From positions 32,608,785 to 32,672,784 of the forward strand of contig NC_053116.1 in NCBI RefSeq assembly GCF_010015445.1: DNA of 64,000 bases, written 5' to 3'. Source of the DNA: Perca fluviatilis (lineage: Eukaryota > Chordata > Actinopteri > Perciformes > Percidae). The position numbers and the translations under genes are program-made. Position 1 is the first letter of the stretch. The number at the start of each line of letters is the position of its first letter. This document shows, in pieces, positions 38,945 to 53,902 of the stretch. The notes below the pieces were generated by a model. The model searched no databases. It saw only the letters and a program-made list of their open reading frames with translations, and had not been told where the DNA came from.

Positions 38945-39560
38945 TAGCCTGGTCCTACCAGACTCTCGTACATTTCATTTGTACAGAGAGTCTGGCCACT
39001 CGCCATTGACAAGTGTGAACTTCCTTGAAGGCGGGTACTCTGTTGAAGTCTAAAACTTTTGGATCTGCCCAAAGCCACTCTGGTAGCCTGGCTCCGCCCT
39101 CCTACGTACGGTCTGGTAGGACCAGGCTAACAAGAGGGGAGACGACAACAACTATCGGCTTAGCATCGCTAGCGTTCGCATTAGCCAACTCCTTCACCAC
39201 TAACGGAGCGAGCTGGAAAATCAAACTTTTCTCGAACCTCGTGTGGAGGAGGGCCACAACATCGTGGCCACCAACAAAACTCAGCAAAGATTGTACTTGC
39301 TCGGGCTTTAACTTCTGGATGTTCGGCAGCGTTGCCACAACGGGCCGCATCTTTCTCCGCCGCCATTGCGGAACTACAACTCAAACTAGCGCACGACACG
39401 ACCTCAACTTCATCGTTCTCAGCCACTCCCTCTGTTCGCTGATTGGACCGCCAAAGATTTGGTCGGAGAAAACCCAAGAATACACCGCAAAACCCAGACG
39501 GAGTACTGAAGGAAAATGAAAATTGAGCGGAAGTACGTAGGAGGGCGGAGCCAGGCTACC
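38945..39560. mobile_element. Composite of two overlapping terminal-inverted-repeat elements
   Basis: One pair of ends is gtagcctggtcctaccagac (from 38945) and gtctggtaggaccaggcta (to ~39130). A second, perfect 28-bp pair starting ggtagcctggctccgccctc lies at 39082-39109 and, inverted, at 39533-39560. Open frames inside on both strands have no recognisable domain. Confidence 0.6.
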
Positions 39561-41420
39561 AAAGAGGTACATCTCTTCAATATTTCACAAAAAGAAAAAC
39601 ATCCAAAATTTGAATACAAGTTTGTCTCACGAGCAGATCAGCATGTTTATTGCAATTGGGTAATGGAATGGGCAATTTCCGGGAATAGCTAACCTTTCGA
39701 TAATTCGTCATAACTGAATTTCCTTTTAATTTGGTTTAATTCGTTGATACTTTGTTATGAATACAGATTAGTGACTGGCATAGATACGCCTCTAAATGGA
39801 TTTTAATTGCCATGCAACCTGTTCTCCTTGTTGTTTCAAACCCTAAACGTGGCTGAACGTGAAACATGTCTGGCTTTTTTGGTTGCCGAAGCAGATTGGC
39901 TCCGAGGGTTGCCTGGCATTGTTGTTGAATCTTTCAATAAAAGACTTAAATCCACTCCCTATGTCAGGACTGCTGCTTAGAAAATGCATTATTAATGAGA
40001 ACAGTCTGACTGATGCTTGGGATTAATTACAGTACCTTTGAAAGCAGTCCCCCCTCCCTGCTATTTTCTCTCAGCACAACCAAGCCACCGATATTTTTTT
40101 CTTTTCATTCAAGATCAAATTAAAGTGTGCAAGTGGTTTGCGGCAGTCTCTGATGCTGAGAGAAACCCTAACAGACATTACTGTCTGGTTATATAAAGCG
40201 TGCCCTTTGCTTTTTAACCACGTTCGGCGCTGCAACACACGCACCGTGCTGTTGTCACCTGCTTGGTCACACAGAGAGAAGCTAAAAGGCTAAGAGCTTC
40301 TTCTTTATTGGCCATTTGCATCCTCTTTTGTCAATGGATTCGCTTACAAGTGCAGCTGGCTAATGCAGCACAACTAACGTGTTAAAAAAAAAAAGAAGTC
40401 CTTTTAGAGAAAGAGCTATCTTATATCATTTATTCAAGTGCTTCTTATTCATGAACAATAAAAAGCATATCACGTCATTTAAGGCGATAACCTGTCCAAA
40501 ACCAACCGCAGGATGATATAAATTGTGGTCGCGTCTAGTTCCTCTTTGGATTTTGTAGTTATTTTAGGTACATTTTACTATACTTTTATATGCCGCACCC
40601 CCCCCCCCAATTCTGTCACTCTACATGCCCTATTTGGTTCCCAGCTTAAACATCGACATCAACAGAAAATAAAAGCAAATTAAAACAAAAAGGAGGGCAA
40701 ACTATTTGTAACTGGGCTATATCACAACCACAAACCACTCCTCAATTACATGTATCTAAAACATGCATGTGAAAATTATTCATTTTATTAGTATATTTTA
40801 TTTTTATTTATTTATTTATTTAATTTTTTTTTTTTAAATGGCACAATATATTTGTGACCCGTTTTTAAAGATTTGCATCCTCAGTAGTAATGCATGGCCA
40901 CTGCCCTTGTCCTTTACACAAGATATTTTGCAATCCATAATTCTCAACCCACATTCATCTTGCTGTCGTACGGCTGACATGATCGCGGTACAATTTTTCT
41001 CGCTAATCTTGCAAAACCCGCGGTCTCAACAATAGCTGTAGGACTGGGTGATCACCATGTGAATGTGGCAGATCCTCTGTCCTCCTCATTCATCAATCCA
41101 ACACACACACATGCACGCAAATAAAATGCTCATTCTCGCTCACCATGGGTTGTTGTTGGTTTCAATTAGTGGACCAAACATCTGACACCGGGCCACATGA
41201 GTCTGTATTGATTGGCTGACGCTATAGAAATGCATGTGTCAAGGGCAACTGGGGTCAAACTGTGGACCCCGAGAAAAAGAAAAGATGCAGAGAATGACAG
41301 GAGGGAGGGACAGAGGGAGGAGAGAGAGGCAGACGGACATGGCCTATCTAGACATGCCTCTGTAAGAGAAGAGGGGGAGAGGAAGATCCATTTAGATGGG
41401 ACACAAAGCCTGAAGGCCAC

Positions 41421-41421
<1 letters not shown>
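39561..41421. other. Non-coding stretch without recognised elements
   Basis: AT-rich; homopolymer T and C runs near 40599 and 40820. No supported gene. Confidence 0.5.

Positions 41422-41484
<63 letters not shown>
41422..41484. repeat. (GT)n microsatellite
   Basis: About 31 GT units. Confidence 0.95.
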
Positions 41485-41487
<3 letters not shown>

Positions 41488-41630
41488 AGTGGATATAGGA
41501 TAAGCGATAAACCGCTTTGTGAAAACCAGTTAGACCTTCAAAGTAAGGACACAAGTCATTCTTAATCAAAAAGAAAAGATTTTTTTGGTTAGTCAAGGGT
41601 TAAAGTTAAAGTTTGTCAGGAATGAAAACG

Positions 41631-41636
<6 letters not shown>

Positions 41637-41709
<73 letters not shown>
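41637..41709. repeat. (GT)n microsatellite
   Basis: About 36 GT units. Confidence 0.95.
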
Positions 41710-41715
<6 letters not shown>

Positions 41716-41806
41716 CCTGGCAGGGGGCGATTCAGCAGCTGGACAAGCAGACTTGATCCGACTACTGTTCAACTACAGTAATAGAGACCACCACACGACT
41801 GAAACA

Positions 41807-41919
<113 letters not shown>

Positions 41920-42754
41920 TAACGACAACAAAACTTCTGTTTCTCATATTGCATTCACCCACTTTCATGTGAAAGCTTCAACAATAATAAACACGGTGCA
42001 TAGCTTGTGGGCTGAACCTGGCGGGACATATCATTTGTGTACACCTAGAACAACAGGGGGTTCCACCTGGAGATGGATGCACAGTAAGCAGCTACCATCT
42101 GTCTATATGCAAGGCCACTGTGTAGTCAAGTTCAGTAAAATAAATGTCTCTACGACAATGAACTTGGGAGAAAGGGCTCTGTCCAAAAGGTACAAAATCT
42201 TCAACAAAGAGCAACATAACATGCAATATGACATGTTACTGTAATTAGTGAGCTTCAGAGGTGCGGATAGGTGGGATTTGTTACCTCTGGACAGAGCAAG
42301 GCTAGTTGTTTTCCATGTTCCAGTCTTTATGCCATGCTAAGCTAAGTTAAACTAAGCAAAATGGCCGCCAGCTGTGGCTTTGTATTTACCACATGAGCGT
42401 GGGATCGTGGTAACTCTTGGCAAGAAAGTGAGAGTATTTCCCAAAATGAACTTGACACATTCACCCATACTTAGAATTTTCTCCTTGATTCAAGAGTGGT
42501 CCAACGCTCTGCGGGTGGAATCCAACGAGTTGAAACAAGAAATGTACGACATGTTTGTGCATTTAAGAGGGTTTGATGAATCCGACTTGAAACACCAAAG
42601 CAAGCATGGAAAAAAAGAAGATTTGGAATAAGAATACAAAAATGTTCTTGCCCATTATTTTTTTAAGGAAAGATGGACTTGGCTAGGTACAGTATTAATC
42701 TGTGATATATGAAATTTCTTTATATGGGAAAGTCACAGAATCTGAACCTTATTC

Positions 42755-43310
42755 TTAAACCTACATTGTGTAATTTTTTGAGTTGATTCTTAGCAAAAGC
42801 CCCTTTGTTCTTTCACAAATGTGCGCTCATTCATGTGTAATTACTTCCACCAACTAATCAAAGTATTCTCGTACGCGTGGAATCTGCCATTTAGAATCAT
42901 TCAGAATACATAGGAGCGAGTCGCTCGAACGACGGCAGCCATGTTGCGCCTCCATCTTTAAAATACATTAGCCAAAGAGGGACATACCTCCTCCTTTTGC
43001 GCTTTTACACTCAGTAGCACTCCGCACCGTGACGAATGCCAGGGGGAGATTACTCGCCAGGGAAGCGAAAAAGAGAATTAAAAACGACAATGCGACAGGC
43101 AAAGCAACAAGACCAAAGTTAATATTGGAGTGGCTAGAACAGCTGCGTGTAAACGATGGAGATACTGTGAGCTAATTTTGGGTCCGGCCACCGTAGGACT
43201 TAAAACGCGATCGGAATGGGAAGGGCTAGAAAGTAATATTCAGTTGGTCGTCATATACAATTTCACCGCTCGATGGGAGAAATTCTTACACAATGTAGCT
43301 TTAAAGAAGT
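42755..43310. mobile_element. Putative MITE, 'ctacattgtgtaa' family
   Basis: Ends cctacattgtgtaattttt and ttcttacacaatgtagctttaaag are inverted repeats bounding about 550 bp. The frame at 43130-43312 is internal and has no recognisable domain. Confidence 0.55.
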
Positions 43311-44463
43311 GAAAACAATCTGACATAAGGGTTTCACTTGCTTATAATCCAAATGGTTCCTGAAATCCGTTGCATTTCCTTCATACCGGGCACTTCTTAT
43401 CTGCGTTATTCTACTGAATTAATGCTGAAACACACTGTAAGAAAGAAATCCGTAGAAAAACGGATGAAGCAGAAAATTGCCAGTACCTCTTCTGTTAAGT
43501 GTACGGACATTTTTGTTAATTCTAAAAACGGAAAATTGTGTAGATTTACAGTCTATCCTCTGTACCTTTAAATGGACATTTCGGTTTATAATAAAAAAAA
43601 TAAATAGCATATTAGCGCGTATTTCGTATTTTAACAGTGCACATGCAGCTGTATTGGAATAAAGTAGAAATATATATTTGCAAAATCATACAGTATGAAG
43701 TAGTTGACTGAATGTGAAACTGATTGACTAGATACGATTGGCATGAGAAAACAGTAAATGCCGAGCTGTCACCCGTTTAGGACTATAAAGATCTGGTTAC
43801 GGCGTTTGTGTCGTTTCCCCCTGTTCTCTCACTGTGTGGTCAGCTGTGCTGTAACCACTGTGGAAATCTATACTCCTCTCCTACACCCAGACACACTGTG
43901 CTCTGTTTGGTTAGCCCGCGCAGACCGCTGGACCACACCTTCCGTTACATCCGGAAAATCGGAACAAGGCACCGAGCATTAATATCTCACTTTCTTTAAA
44001 CAGGAAGTAGGATTTCTGCTGAACCTAATGCATATTCCATTAGAAGGTGAAGCAGCTAATCAGTACCAATGCATTAACCATTACTCAACGCTGAGATCTG
44101 TGGCTTCCGAAAGTAAAGAAAAAGCAATTGCAGCATCAGTGATGACTGACAAATAAATATAAAACCAGACGTTATTCATCCATTCAGTGCTATACTATAC
44201 ACGTGGATAAAGTATCCACCCACATACAGCATTTGACATATTTAATTCTGGTTCCTTCACAGGCAGATTTAAAAAGGTCCCAATTCCTTTTGACTTGGGC
44301 TTTGTTGGTGCTACTGACCCGCTGTCCAGCAACAAATGCCTGTTCATTTAATGTGATGAATGTACTTAAAGCTGCATTACATAAATATGTTGTATTAAAA
44401 ACTGACCAAATAGGCGGACATGCACGGGGTTCGCTTGGACATGTTTGCGTGGCAGTTTTTTCT
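43311..44463. other. Non-coding stretch without recognised elements
   Basis: No supported gene or repeat boundary. Confidence 0.5.
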
Positions 44464-45137
44464 TAAAGCGCCCATATTATGCTCATTTTCAGGTTCATAA
44501 CTGTATTTTAAGGTTTTACCAGAATAGGTTTACATGGTTTAATTTTCAAAAAACACCATATTGTTGTTGTACTGCACAGCTCTCTCTCACTGCTGCAGAT
44601 CCTCTTTTCACCTGGTTTCTGTTTTAGCTACAGAGTGAGACCTCTTTTCATCTTCTTCTTCTGTACTATCTTTGATTGCACTCGCACATGCGCAGTAGCT
44701 CAGATGTAGAGCATGTCAGCTAGCTAACTCTGGAGACAGTAAAAGAAAGCCTGTTTCTCCAACTTTGGTCAGTTACAAGGCAGGATTAGCTGGGAGACTT
44801 CTAAATGAGGGAGCACATGTAAGTAGTTCTTTTGTAGATTATGGTGAACTAGTGTGTGTTGTAGCAGTGCTTTGCTATTGAGAACGACGTAGCATGCTAG
44901 CGTTAGCGTTAGGCTAATGCTAACGCTACGAGCTAACGGTTGTGGTTAGCCAGCTCGAGGCCGATTTTGAACAGCTCACTAGGAGACTGAAAGCAGGACA
45001 CATTCAGAAACCGTATCTCACTCAAAACAGCATGGATGGATTTTTTTCAAAGTTTGTATGTGTGTGGAAGCACCAGAGACACAAAAGAACACCCCAAATC
45101 CCAGAAAAAGTGTTTTTTTCATAATCTGGGCACTTTA
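44464..45137. mobile_element. MITE-like repeat, 'aaagcgcccatattatgctc' family
   Basis: Ends TAAAGCGCCCATATTATG and ATAATCTGGGCACTTTA are inverted repeats. The interior has a palindromic gctagcgttagcgttaggctaatgctaacgcta block near 44895. Related inverted copy at 47842-48294. Confidence 0.65.
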
Positions 45138-45158
45138 AGCAGTTTTCATCTCGAAAAG

Positions 45159-45522
45159 TAGAGCAATATATCGATATTATATCGAAATCGTGATATGAGA
45201 CTAGATATCGTCTTAGATTTTGGATATCGTAATATCGTGATATGACAGAAATGGTGTCTTTTCCTGGTTTTAAAGGCTGCGTTACAGTAAAGTGATGGAC
45301 TTTTCTGAACTTACCAGACTGTTGTAACTGTTCTATTATTTGCCTTTTCCCCACTTAGACATTATAGCCACATAACTGATGATTATTTATCTAAAATGCC
45401 ATTGTTTAAATATTTTGTGAAAGAACCAATAGTCAACACTACAATATCGTTGCGGTATCGATATCGAGGTATTTGGTCAAAGATATCGTGATATTTGATT
45501 TTCTCCATATCGCCCAGCCCTA
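45159..45522. mobile_element. hAT-like MITE, 'cgatat' family, reverse orientation
   Basis: Reverse complement of the 16231-16580 type, ending ATATCGCCCAGCCCTA; flanking 8-mers tcgaaaag and tcaaaagg (6/8). Sits 21 bp from the end of the preceding MITE. Confidence 0.75.
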
Positions 45523-46417
45523 TCAAAAGGTCAGTTCAAAAGTTCTCAAACGTTAACTGTATTGGTTTTCCGGGCAAAAGAATAATTATTTGGACTTGTA
45601 GAGTGAGCTACCCAATTGTGTTGTTTAGTGTTTAAAAAAAATAAAAATAGCTAACCATGCATTGGGCACAAAAGTCTCTTTACTAATATATCCAAGAAAC
45701 AGTTCTCTAGGTCTAAATGAGTTGTTATACAGTATTTGTGCTGACTACAGTACTGGCCTACTGAAGACATGAACAAATCCAGCATGAAAACAATTTCCCC
45801 AGGGGTTCTAGGTTATTCATATCAATGATCTTGGCTTTATGTTAATAAGCACGCATGTTTTTATTGTGGCTCACTGCCAACTGGATCACAGAAATGAGGC
45901 AGACTTTTCAACTGCCACGGTCAAACCGGTCAAACAAACCATGTAAATGATTTCCTCCTCTTTCTGCTGCAGCTGCTGCATTTGAAGCAAACACACAGAG
46001 ACTCGTGGTTTTCTCTGCTCCACTCCGCCTACGGGCCAAGGTCCTTTACTAAATTATACCGTTGAGCACAGAACAGTATCCCTCTGCTCTCATCTCCTCA
46101 TCTAATAAAACAGTGAGTGAGCAGCCACTCACAAAAGGCTTGGAATAGTTTGGCGGAAAAAGCATCTGTCTGTCAGTTCCTGTGAGCCGGAGAGCAGGGT
46201 AATTTAAAGCCCCTTTTCAGGTTCAATACCGACCTTCCGGTTAAATCTTGCATAGAATGAGATCAGCGTTTCCTGTTAAGCAACAGTAAGTGGAATGCCA
46301 ACATGTATAGTGCAGCTCAACTAAATGCATCAACAAGACATTGAGGACTGTTCAATGTACAACATTTTAGATGGCTGAGACTTTCTATTGATTAGCTGTG
46401 ACTGATTTGCTCTCTTC

Positions 46418-46985
46418 GGCCGCTTGCACACTGCCTGCGTGGCGTGAGCGTGGCGTTTCTGTTGCGTGTCAGCTGCGTGGCGGCTGCGTGGCGTTTTCTA
46501 TGTCTTTGCACACCAGAAACGTGTCTGACGCGGCGCTGCTGCTGCTAGCCTTGTCTGGACACATTATGTTTCCCATTGATAAAATGAAATAATAGCGTGT
46601 TCTCCTACTTATACTTCATGTTAAACATAAATATATACCGATTTGATTACAGCAAAGACAACGTCGGCAGTATTGACGGCAAAATAGGCTACAGAATATT
46701 TAGTTCTGTATTGGCAAGTGCAATATTTGAAAATCGATAATTATTTATTCATATTTTTTTTAATTACATTTAGATCTGCATTTATGTCAAAACAGTCTTT
46801 CAAACATCTAAATGTCATTTATTAAATGCATTTGTGTATAAATTACATATAAAATTCTTTTCGTATTCTATTTTGCCTGGAAACGCTTCCAACATACTTG
46901 CGTGTCGCTTGAAAAATAGGCGTCTGTCCTATTTCTAGCATGCGTGCGTTTTCGGACAGACACGTTCGGGCAGTGTGCAAGCGGC
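46418..46985. mobile_element. Putative DNA transposon, 'ggccgcttgcacactgcc' ends
   Basis: Ends ggccgcttgcacactgcc and gggcagtgtgcaagcggcc are inverted repeats about 570 bp apart. GC-rich tips (gcgtggcgt) around an AT-rich core; no transposase. Confidence 0.65.
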
Positions 46986-47841
46986 CTAAATTGTCAAGAT
47001 CATTGCTGCTCATGAAATGCATTGGCAACCATATGCATGTACGGTACACAGATGTTTCTATTCATAAGAAAAAAGCAGAAACAGGGCCAATTACTTCCAA
47101 AAGACTCCATGGAGAAAAGGGGGCACTGAAAGAATAAAAAGTATTGCTTCATGGTTCAAGTCCTACACTGCAGGGGTTTGTGCAGCAATCAGTTGAAACA
47201 GTATGACAGTTGATAGATTAGCGTATTGACAAGAAATATCTGCCAGCCAATCATGTAGTGGGAAATCTGTAGCAAATGTGTCGCATCAAGTTCCAACTAT
47301 GGTGAAATTTCATCTGTGAATTTGGGTCGTTAAACATTAGCACGCAGGCACAATGCTGACATTTGACGGAACGGAGAGTCGGAGAGTCCAAGAGGACTAT
47401 ACGTTGTGAACTTTAAAAGGGATATCAGTGTATCAGAGCAATGTCAATGCTATTCTTTGGTACTCTGTTGATGGGTAATACACCCTTACATGTTTGTTCA
47501 TTGACATATTGTTTTATGCTGGTTCTTGCATCCTACGGTTTGGATAATGGACAAATGCAGACAACGGTATTCAAATGAATTGATTTTTTTCCATGGGTTT
47601 GCTTGTAATGCTTGCAACTTAACCAGTAGGCAGCTTTATTTGCCGTAGTGAGTGGACTTCATACTGGGTGGCCGGCAGACTGGCCCTGGAGGTATTATGG
47701 TTTAATCTTCAACCTTATTACATTGCCCCAGCTTTCCATTCATCAGCACAAGACTTAAGAGGATTTTACTTTCACTAACATCACAAGATAAAAATCTGAA
47801 GTAGAGAGTGAGCTGATTACACAATGTAAAACACAAGAAAC
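46986..47841. other. Non-coding stretch without recognised elements
   Basis: No supported gene or repeat boundary. Confidence 0.5.
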
Positions 47842-48294
47842 TTTAAAATGCTCATATTATGCTTTTTGTAAAGGTCCACCCCAAAGGGACTTACCATCTC
47901 CAACAGAAAACACTGTTCACAAACTGCTCCAAACAACTCTATTGTAGTCCAGCCTTTACTTCCGTAACGAACGTGCGTCACTTTGTAACACACGTTATAA
48001 TGCTCGCCTAGCTGCTAGCGTGGCACGCCCTCATACTCTGCTTCTGACTGGCTAGTAGTGCTTACCTAGCTACTGCGCATGTGCGACTCCCAACAAATAT
48101 GGGACAGAAGTGAGATGTCTCACTCTGTAGCTAAAATGGAGAGCTCAACACACAGGGTGAAAAGAGGAGCTGCAGCAATGAGCAAAACAGCAAAAATATG
48201 GTGTTTTCTGAAAATTAAACCATGTAAACCTATTCTGATACAAACTCTAAATACAATTATGAACCTGAAAATGAGCACAATATGAGCACTTTAA
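47842..48294. mobile_element. MITE-like repeat, inverted copy of the 44464 family
   Basis: Starts TTTAAAATGCTCATATTATGC and ends TATGAGCACTTTAAAG. Shares gaacctgaaaatgagca with the reverse complement of 44480-44500, and gctgcagcaatgag. Confidence 0.65.
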
Positions 48295-50834
48295 AGAAGT
48301 GAGAAAAAAAAAAGCAGAGAAGATGAATTCATTAGTCGAGTGATAGAATGAAAGCAATGTCCTAGATTGGAAGTAATAGAGCTAGCGTTAATATTTCTGA
48401 GCTTACACCATCAGCAAATTTGCAGCGGAAGAGGAAATTATGGCAAAAGTCTGACTTTTGATTCACTAATATGTGAATGATGGTCAAAAAGTGACATTAA
48501 AATTCATAGTTTTTGGTCAAATAATGTGAAAAAGATTTTTCCTGCAGGGTTCCACTAGTAAGATCTGGCCATTTTCACCACTGCCTGCAACCAGTTAGAG
48601 CAATGAAATGTGATGTAGCGCTGAGCGATGGACAAAACAAGTAAACAGACTACAGCGTGCAGAGATGAGCTGTGATGGTGTAGCATCAACACGTCTGTGA
48701 ACGAGTGTTTTTGCCATCAGAATTTGAAAAGAGTACTACCACATCAGCTGCAGCCATCTTGGACGTTTAAAAAAAAAAAACCTAAACAGTGCTGATCTTT
48801 ACTAAGCTATAGGTTTATGTTCACCGTAGTGTCCATGGCGTGAGGGGGCGTAAGCCAAAAAAGGCGGCATCACAGCGCCATGTATTTATGGGTACAAAAC
48901 ACCGTTATTATTAGTGTTCTGGACGGATGTGGCCCTGTCGGAAAAGAGCCTCTTTCCTTGAGTAGCCTAAGGGGATTTAATCCATCCACTGTCTATCGAG
49001 ATCTAATCTGACACTCTGAAAATCCCCTTCGCTGCTGATAAACCTGAGGATGAGCCTGCACACAACAGTGAGCCCCTGCAGACAACAAGAGAATTAATGC
49101 TGACTCTGCAAAAGCCTCTAGACCTGCTTTCTGTGTGTACAAACAAGTAAATCCCAAATCCATTAGCTCGATTGACAATGAAGTAAAGCAATTGAGTTGG
49201 GTGTGTTTGATCGATCAGCTCCCAGAATGTTATCTTGACAAGTGTGCAAATGATATTGATCGATCACTGGTGATCACTGGTGATTCTCAGTTCTTGTTAG
49301 CAAATTAATTCCAGCCCGATCTTGAAACTAACAATGTAACAGACCAAACGTCTGTTGGGGGGGGGTTCGGGGTCACTTTTAGGATTACATTTCAGGGCAT
49401 TAGTGGCAGTTGCCTGTACCGCCAAAGCCGCAGCTCGCACCAGAAACCCTTTCTTTCTTCTCCAAGAAAGGGAATGTTCCACCTGTGAGTCAGTCGGATC
49501 GCTAGCATAGCTCTCCTGGGTCAAAAGCCAACTGTCCAGGGTCATGTGGCTGGGTGTCAGGGGCAACAGCGAGGGGTGGAAAGGGGTTTATGTTTCTGGC
49601 TACAGCCAACTGGGCCTCACCCAGCACCGGCAGTCGAGGCTGCAAGGCCTCAAAAGGCAGAAGTGGGCCAGACAGAATGGGAACGCCTATTCAAATTAAC
49701 AAATGGTTGGTCATTTGGTAAGCACTACAGTTTCACTAATCAATCAGCCCCTAGTCACTCTCGGCCAATGCAAGCACCCCCACTCCCCCCTCCTCTCCTC
49801 TGTAGTTGAGGTCAGGACTGCCATGAAGCAAACAATCTGCAGTCTGAATGTGTCCCAAACAAACAGACTGTTAATGACTATTTGATAGGTTAATAACCAG
49901 TTCAGTTGTATAGTGCACACAAGTGTTTTAGTTCCCATAGCAGTGGCATCAATTTACTGAACTTTCAGTGTAAAATCTGCACGGAACTTAAACGTGTCAG
50001 TCATTGTGAAACATCACATAATAATGAAACGTTGCAGCTTCCACATTAACACGATCACGATTGTATTGTAGTTATCTTAGGGGTTGCAATGACTTACCCT
50101 GACTAGACCAAAGGAATATCTAGATATTCTGATTCTATAGTGGACAGGGCCTGAGGCATCTATATGAAGAAAAAAAAAATAGGGCAGCTGGGGGTGTAAG
50201 GTTTTGTCTAGAGGCCAGGCTGCAGGCTGGGCTGCAGGCTCTCCAGGGAGCTGGGTAAGGGGACAGGGGCTGGTGGCATGGGCACGTACACAACTGTCCC
50301 GGGGCTGGGAGCTGCTACAGAACAATAAAAACCACACCCTGTGGATTTAATATGGCATGGGTTCTTCTGACAGATTAGATTTTCAAAAAGGATTACGTTA
50401 GTGAGGGTGATCTTGACCATACTGTTGGATTAGATGCTTACTTTTAACATCCAAAATGTCACTGATGTTGCTGACGTAATTACAGTAGGCCTAATGGTTT
50501 CTTTGTCATTTGGGATGTTGCTCAAGTTTAAGCGATGGCGGGCCAGTAGGCTAAGGCCAAAACGCATAGAAAAAAAAGCTATGATTTAAAACATACCCAT
50601 GTACGTGCAGGACTAGGCCTTAAACATAATATTGCCATTGTTCTCAGTAAAACCAATGTGTGGGGAAAAATAAAAAATACATTGTAATGTCAGAAGAAAG
50701 TAGAAAAGAATTATTTAGAGTACAGGAGTTTCTTGTTGGGGCTGAAACCTGTACAAGCGCCTGCGGGTAGAATTTATGTAGGTCTTGGTGACTTCAAAAA
50801 CACAACTACATACCCCAATTGCCCTTTGTGTGCC
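48295..50834. other. Non-coding stretch without recognised elements
   Basis: About 2.5 kb of mixed composition with a G run near 49357. Open frames are short and domain-free. Confidence 0.45.
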
Positions 50835-51369
50835 TTTAAAGGTCCCATGACATGGTGCTCTTTGGATGCTTTTATATAGACCTTAATACCTACTACTAAA
50901 CCCTAATACTGTATCTGAAGTCTCTTTCCCAAAATTCAGCCTTGGTGCAGAATTACAGCCACTAGAGCCAGTCCCACAATGAGCTTTCCTTAGTATGTGC
51001 CATTTCTGTGTCTGTAGCTATTGAGGAGAGAAGGGGGGGCAAGGTGAAGAGTAGGGGTGTGTCCTTGACCAACTGCCACTTTGCTCGTTTGAAAGCCATG
51101 ATGTCTCTCTCTCTCATGGGCGGGCCAAATTCTCTGGGTGGGCAAAGCAGAGAAAGGGGAGGTAACCTTGGTCCTTATGACCTCATAAGGAGCAAGATTC
51201 CAGATCGGCCCATCTGAGCTTTCATTTTCTCAAAGGCAGAGCAGGATACCCAGGGCTCGGTTTACACCTATCGCCATTTCTAGCCACTGGGGGACCATAG
51301 GCAGGCTGGGGGAACGTATATTAATGTTAAAAAACCTCAAAGTGAAATTCTCATGCCATGGAACCTTTA
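50835..51369. mobile_element. MITE-like repeat, 'aaaggtcccatg' family, copy 3 (inverted)
   Basis: Reverse-complement match to 5581-6104 along its whole length, starting TTTAAAGGTCCCATGACATG and ending CATGCCATGGAACCTTTAA. Confidence 0.8.
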
Positions 51370-52035
51370 AACACATTAATCAACATGCTCCCCGTAATGG
51401 AAAATTGACATTTTTCCTTTGCGCCATCCTGTTGCTGCTGCAGGTAAGTTAACTCCCACTTTTTTTTGCCATGGAGAGGGTACTGTAGACCAAATAGAAA
51501 AAGACAGTGCAGACAGAACAACCAGAACGAGTCACTCAAGGATCCCTCAACTGACAAATATGTGCCGGTAATTATCAGGAACTACCCTGTACCCTTATGG
51601 TGGATCCAAAAATATGCATTTAGTCTCATGAGGGCCCATTATGTGTCATGATACGATCTGTGTGTGTGTACCTCTGTTTTAGAGTGTGTATGGTTAACAG
51701 GATAAGAGGATGGAGGGGATTTCCATTTAAGCACAGCGAAGCTTGCTGCTAGTGAAAAGAAGTATTTATTAAGCTGCCAATCTGCCCGTCAGCCAAACTC
51801 CCCCGAGGGCTTGTTGAGGCCTGGCATCCAATCTACCCAGCCGAAAGCGCCCACGTCTGAACCAGGGTCAACCGTTTGTGAAGCATTTCCACTATGCTTG
51901 TAAAAAAACTAAAAAGAAGAAAAACAGATAAAGAAGTGGCTAGAAGTCACAGTGACGGTACACAGAGGAGAGGAAAATATGGGTTTAGGATTTGCACAAT
52001 GCTGTTCAATTTCCTTATCTCGTCAGGGATGCCTG

Positions 52036-52135
52036 TGGTAGCTATTGAGGAGGAGAGAAGGGGGCAAGGTGGAGAGTGGGGTGTGGCCTTGACCAACTGC
52101 CACTTTGCTCGTTTGAAAGCCATGATGTCTGTGGC
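52036..52135. repeat. Fragment of the 'aaaggtcccatg' family
   Basis: About 100 bp (gtagctattgaggaggagagaag to ccatgatgtct) matching the inner part of 50835-51369 in the same orientation. Confidence 0.65.
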
Positions 52136-52305
52136 TGTGGTGCCCCAGCAAGTGTTCTTTTGCAGAATCTCCACTCCAGCACCCCATTACATCGCTAACT
52201 CAGCCCACACACACACACAAGAATGTACCATGAGGGACCACCAGCTGTTGCAGTGACCAATATGGGGAACGCCCAAAATACTTCTTTCATCAAAATCTGG
52301 CATGC

Positions 52306-53478
<1,173 letters not shown>

Positions 53479-53758
53479 CAGGGCTGGGCAATATGGCCGA
53501 AATCTTTGACCATATACAGTAGGTCATTTCATATCGCATGGTAAAGCTATACTGTGAGTATTTTCTTATTTTATCAAAAACTTTAGTGCGAAATCAACAT
53601 TAAGGGAAAGGATCAGAATGTAAAGCACCGTCCAAATTACGCAGTTCGGCCGCTGGTTTTTCGACATTGTGATGGAAACAATATATAAAAAATATATGCA
53701 ATAGACATTTTATATCATTTTGACGATATACAGTATATAGTCATATTGCCCAGCCCTA
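53479..53758. mobile_element. hAT-like MITE, 'gggctgggcaatatgg' type
   Basis: Ends CAGGGCTGGGCAATATGG and CATATTGCCCAGCCCTA; flanking 8-mers gtccatag and gtccaagg (6-7/8). Confidence 0.78.
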
Positions 53759-53902
53759 GTCCAAGGTGTGTGTGTGTGTTTGTGTTATGTTAGTCTTGCA
53801 TTGACTACTCCAAGTGGCTAGTCCACACACAAATTCTGGGATAGGAGAAAAAAACACTAGGGGTCGTTTGCATTTCTTTAAACCAATCACAATCATCTTG
53901 GG

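Noticed and set aside
39025..39519. 164-codon frame as a host gene
   Set aside because: It lies within terminal inverted repeats and has no recognisable domain; the reverse strand is also open in part.
44690..44720. tRNA-like 'gtagctcagatgtagagca' words
   Set aside because: No cloverleaf or B box follows; it lies inside a MITE-like repeat.
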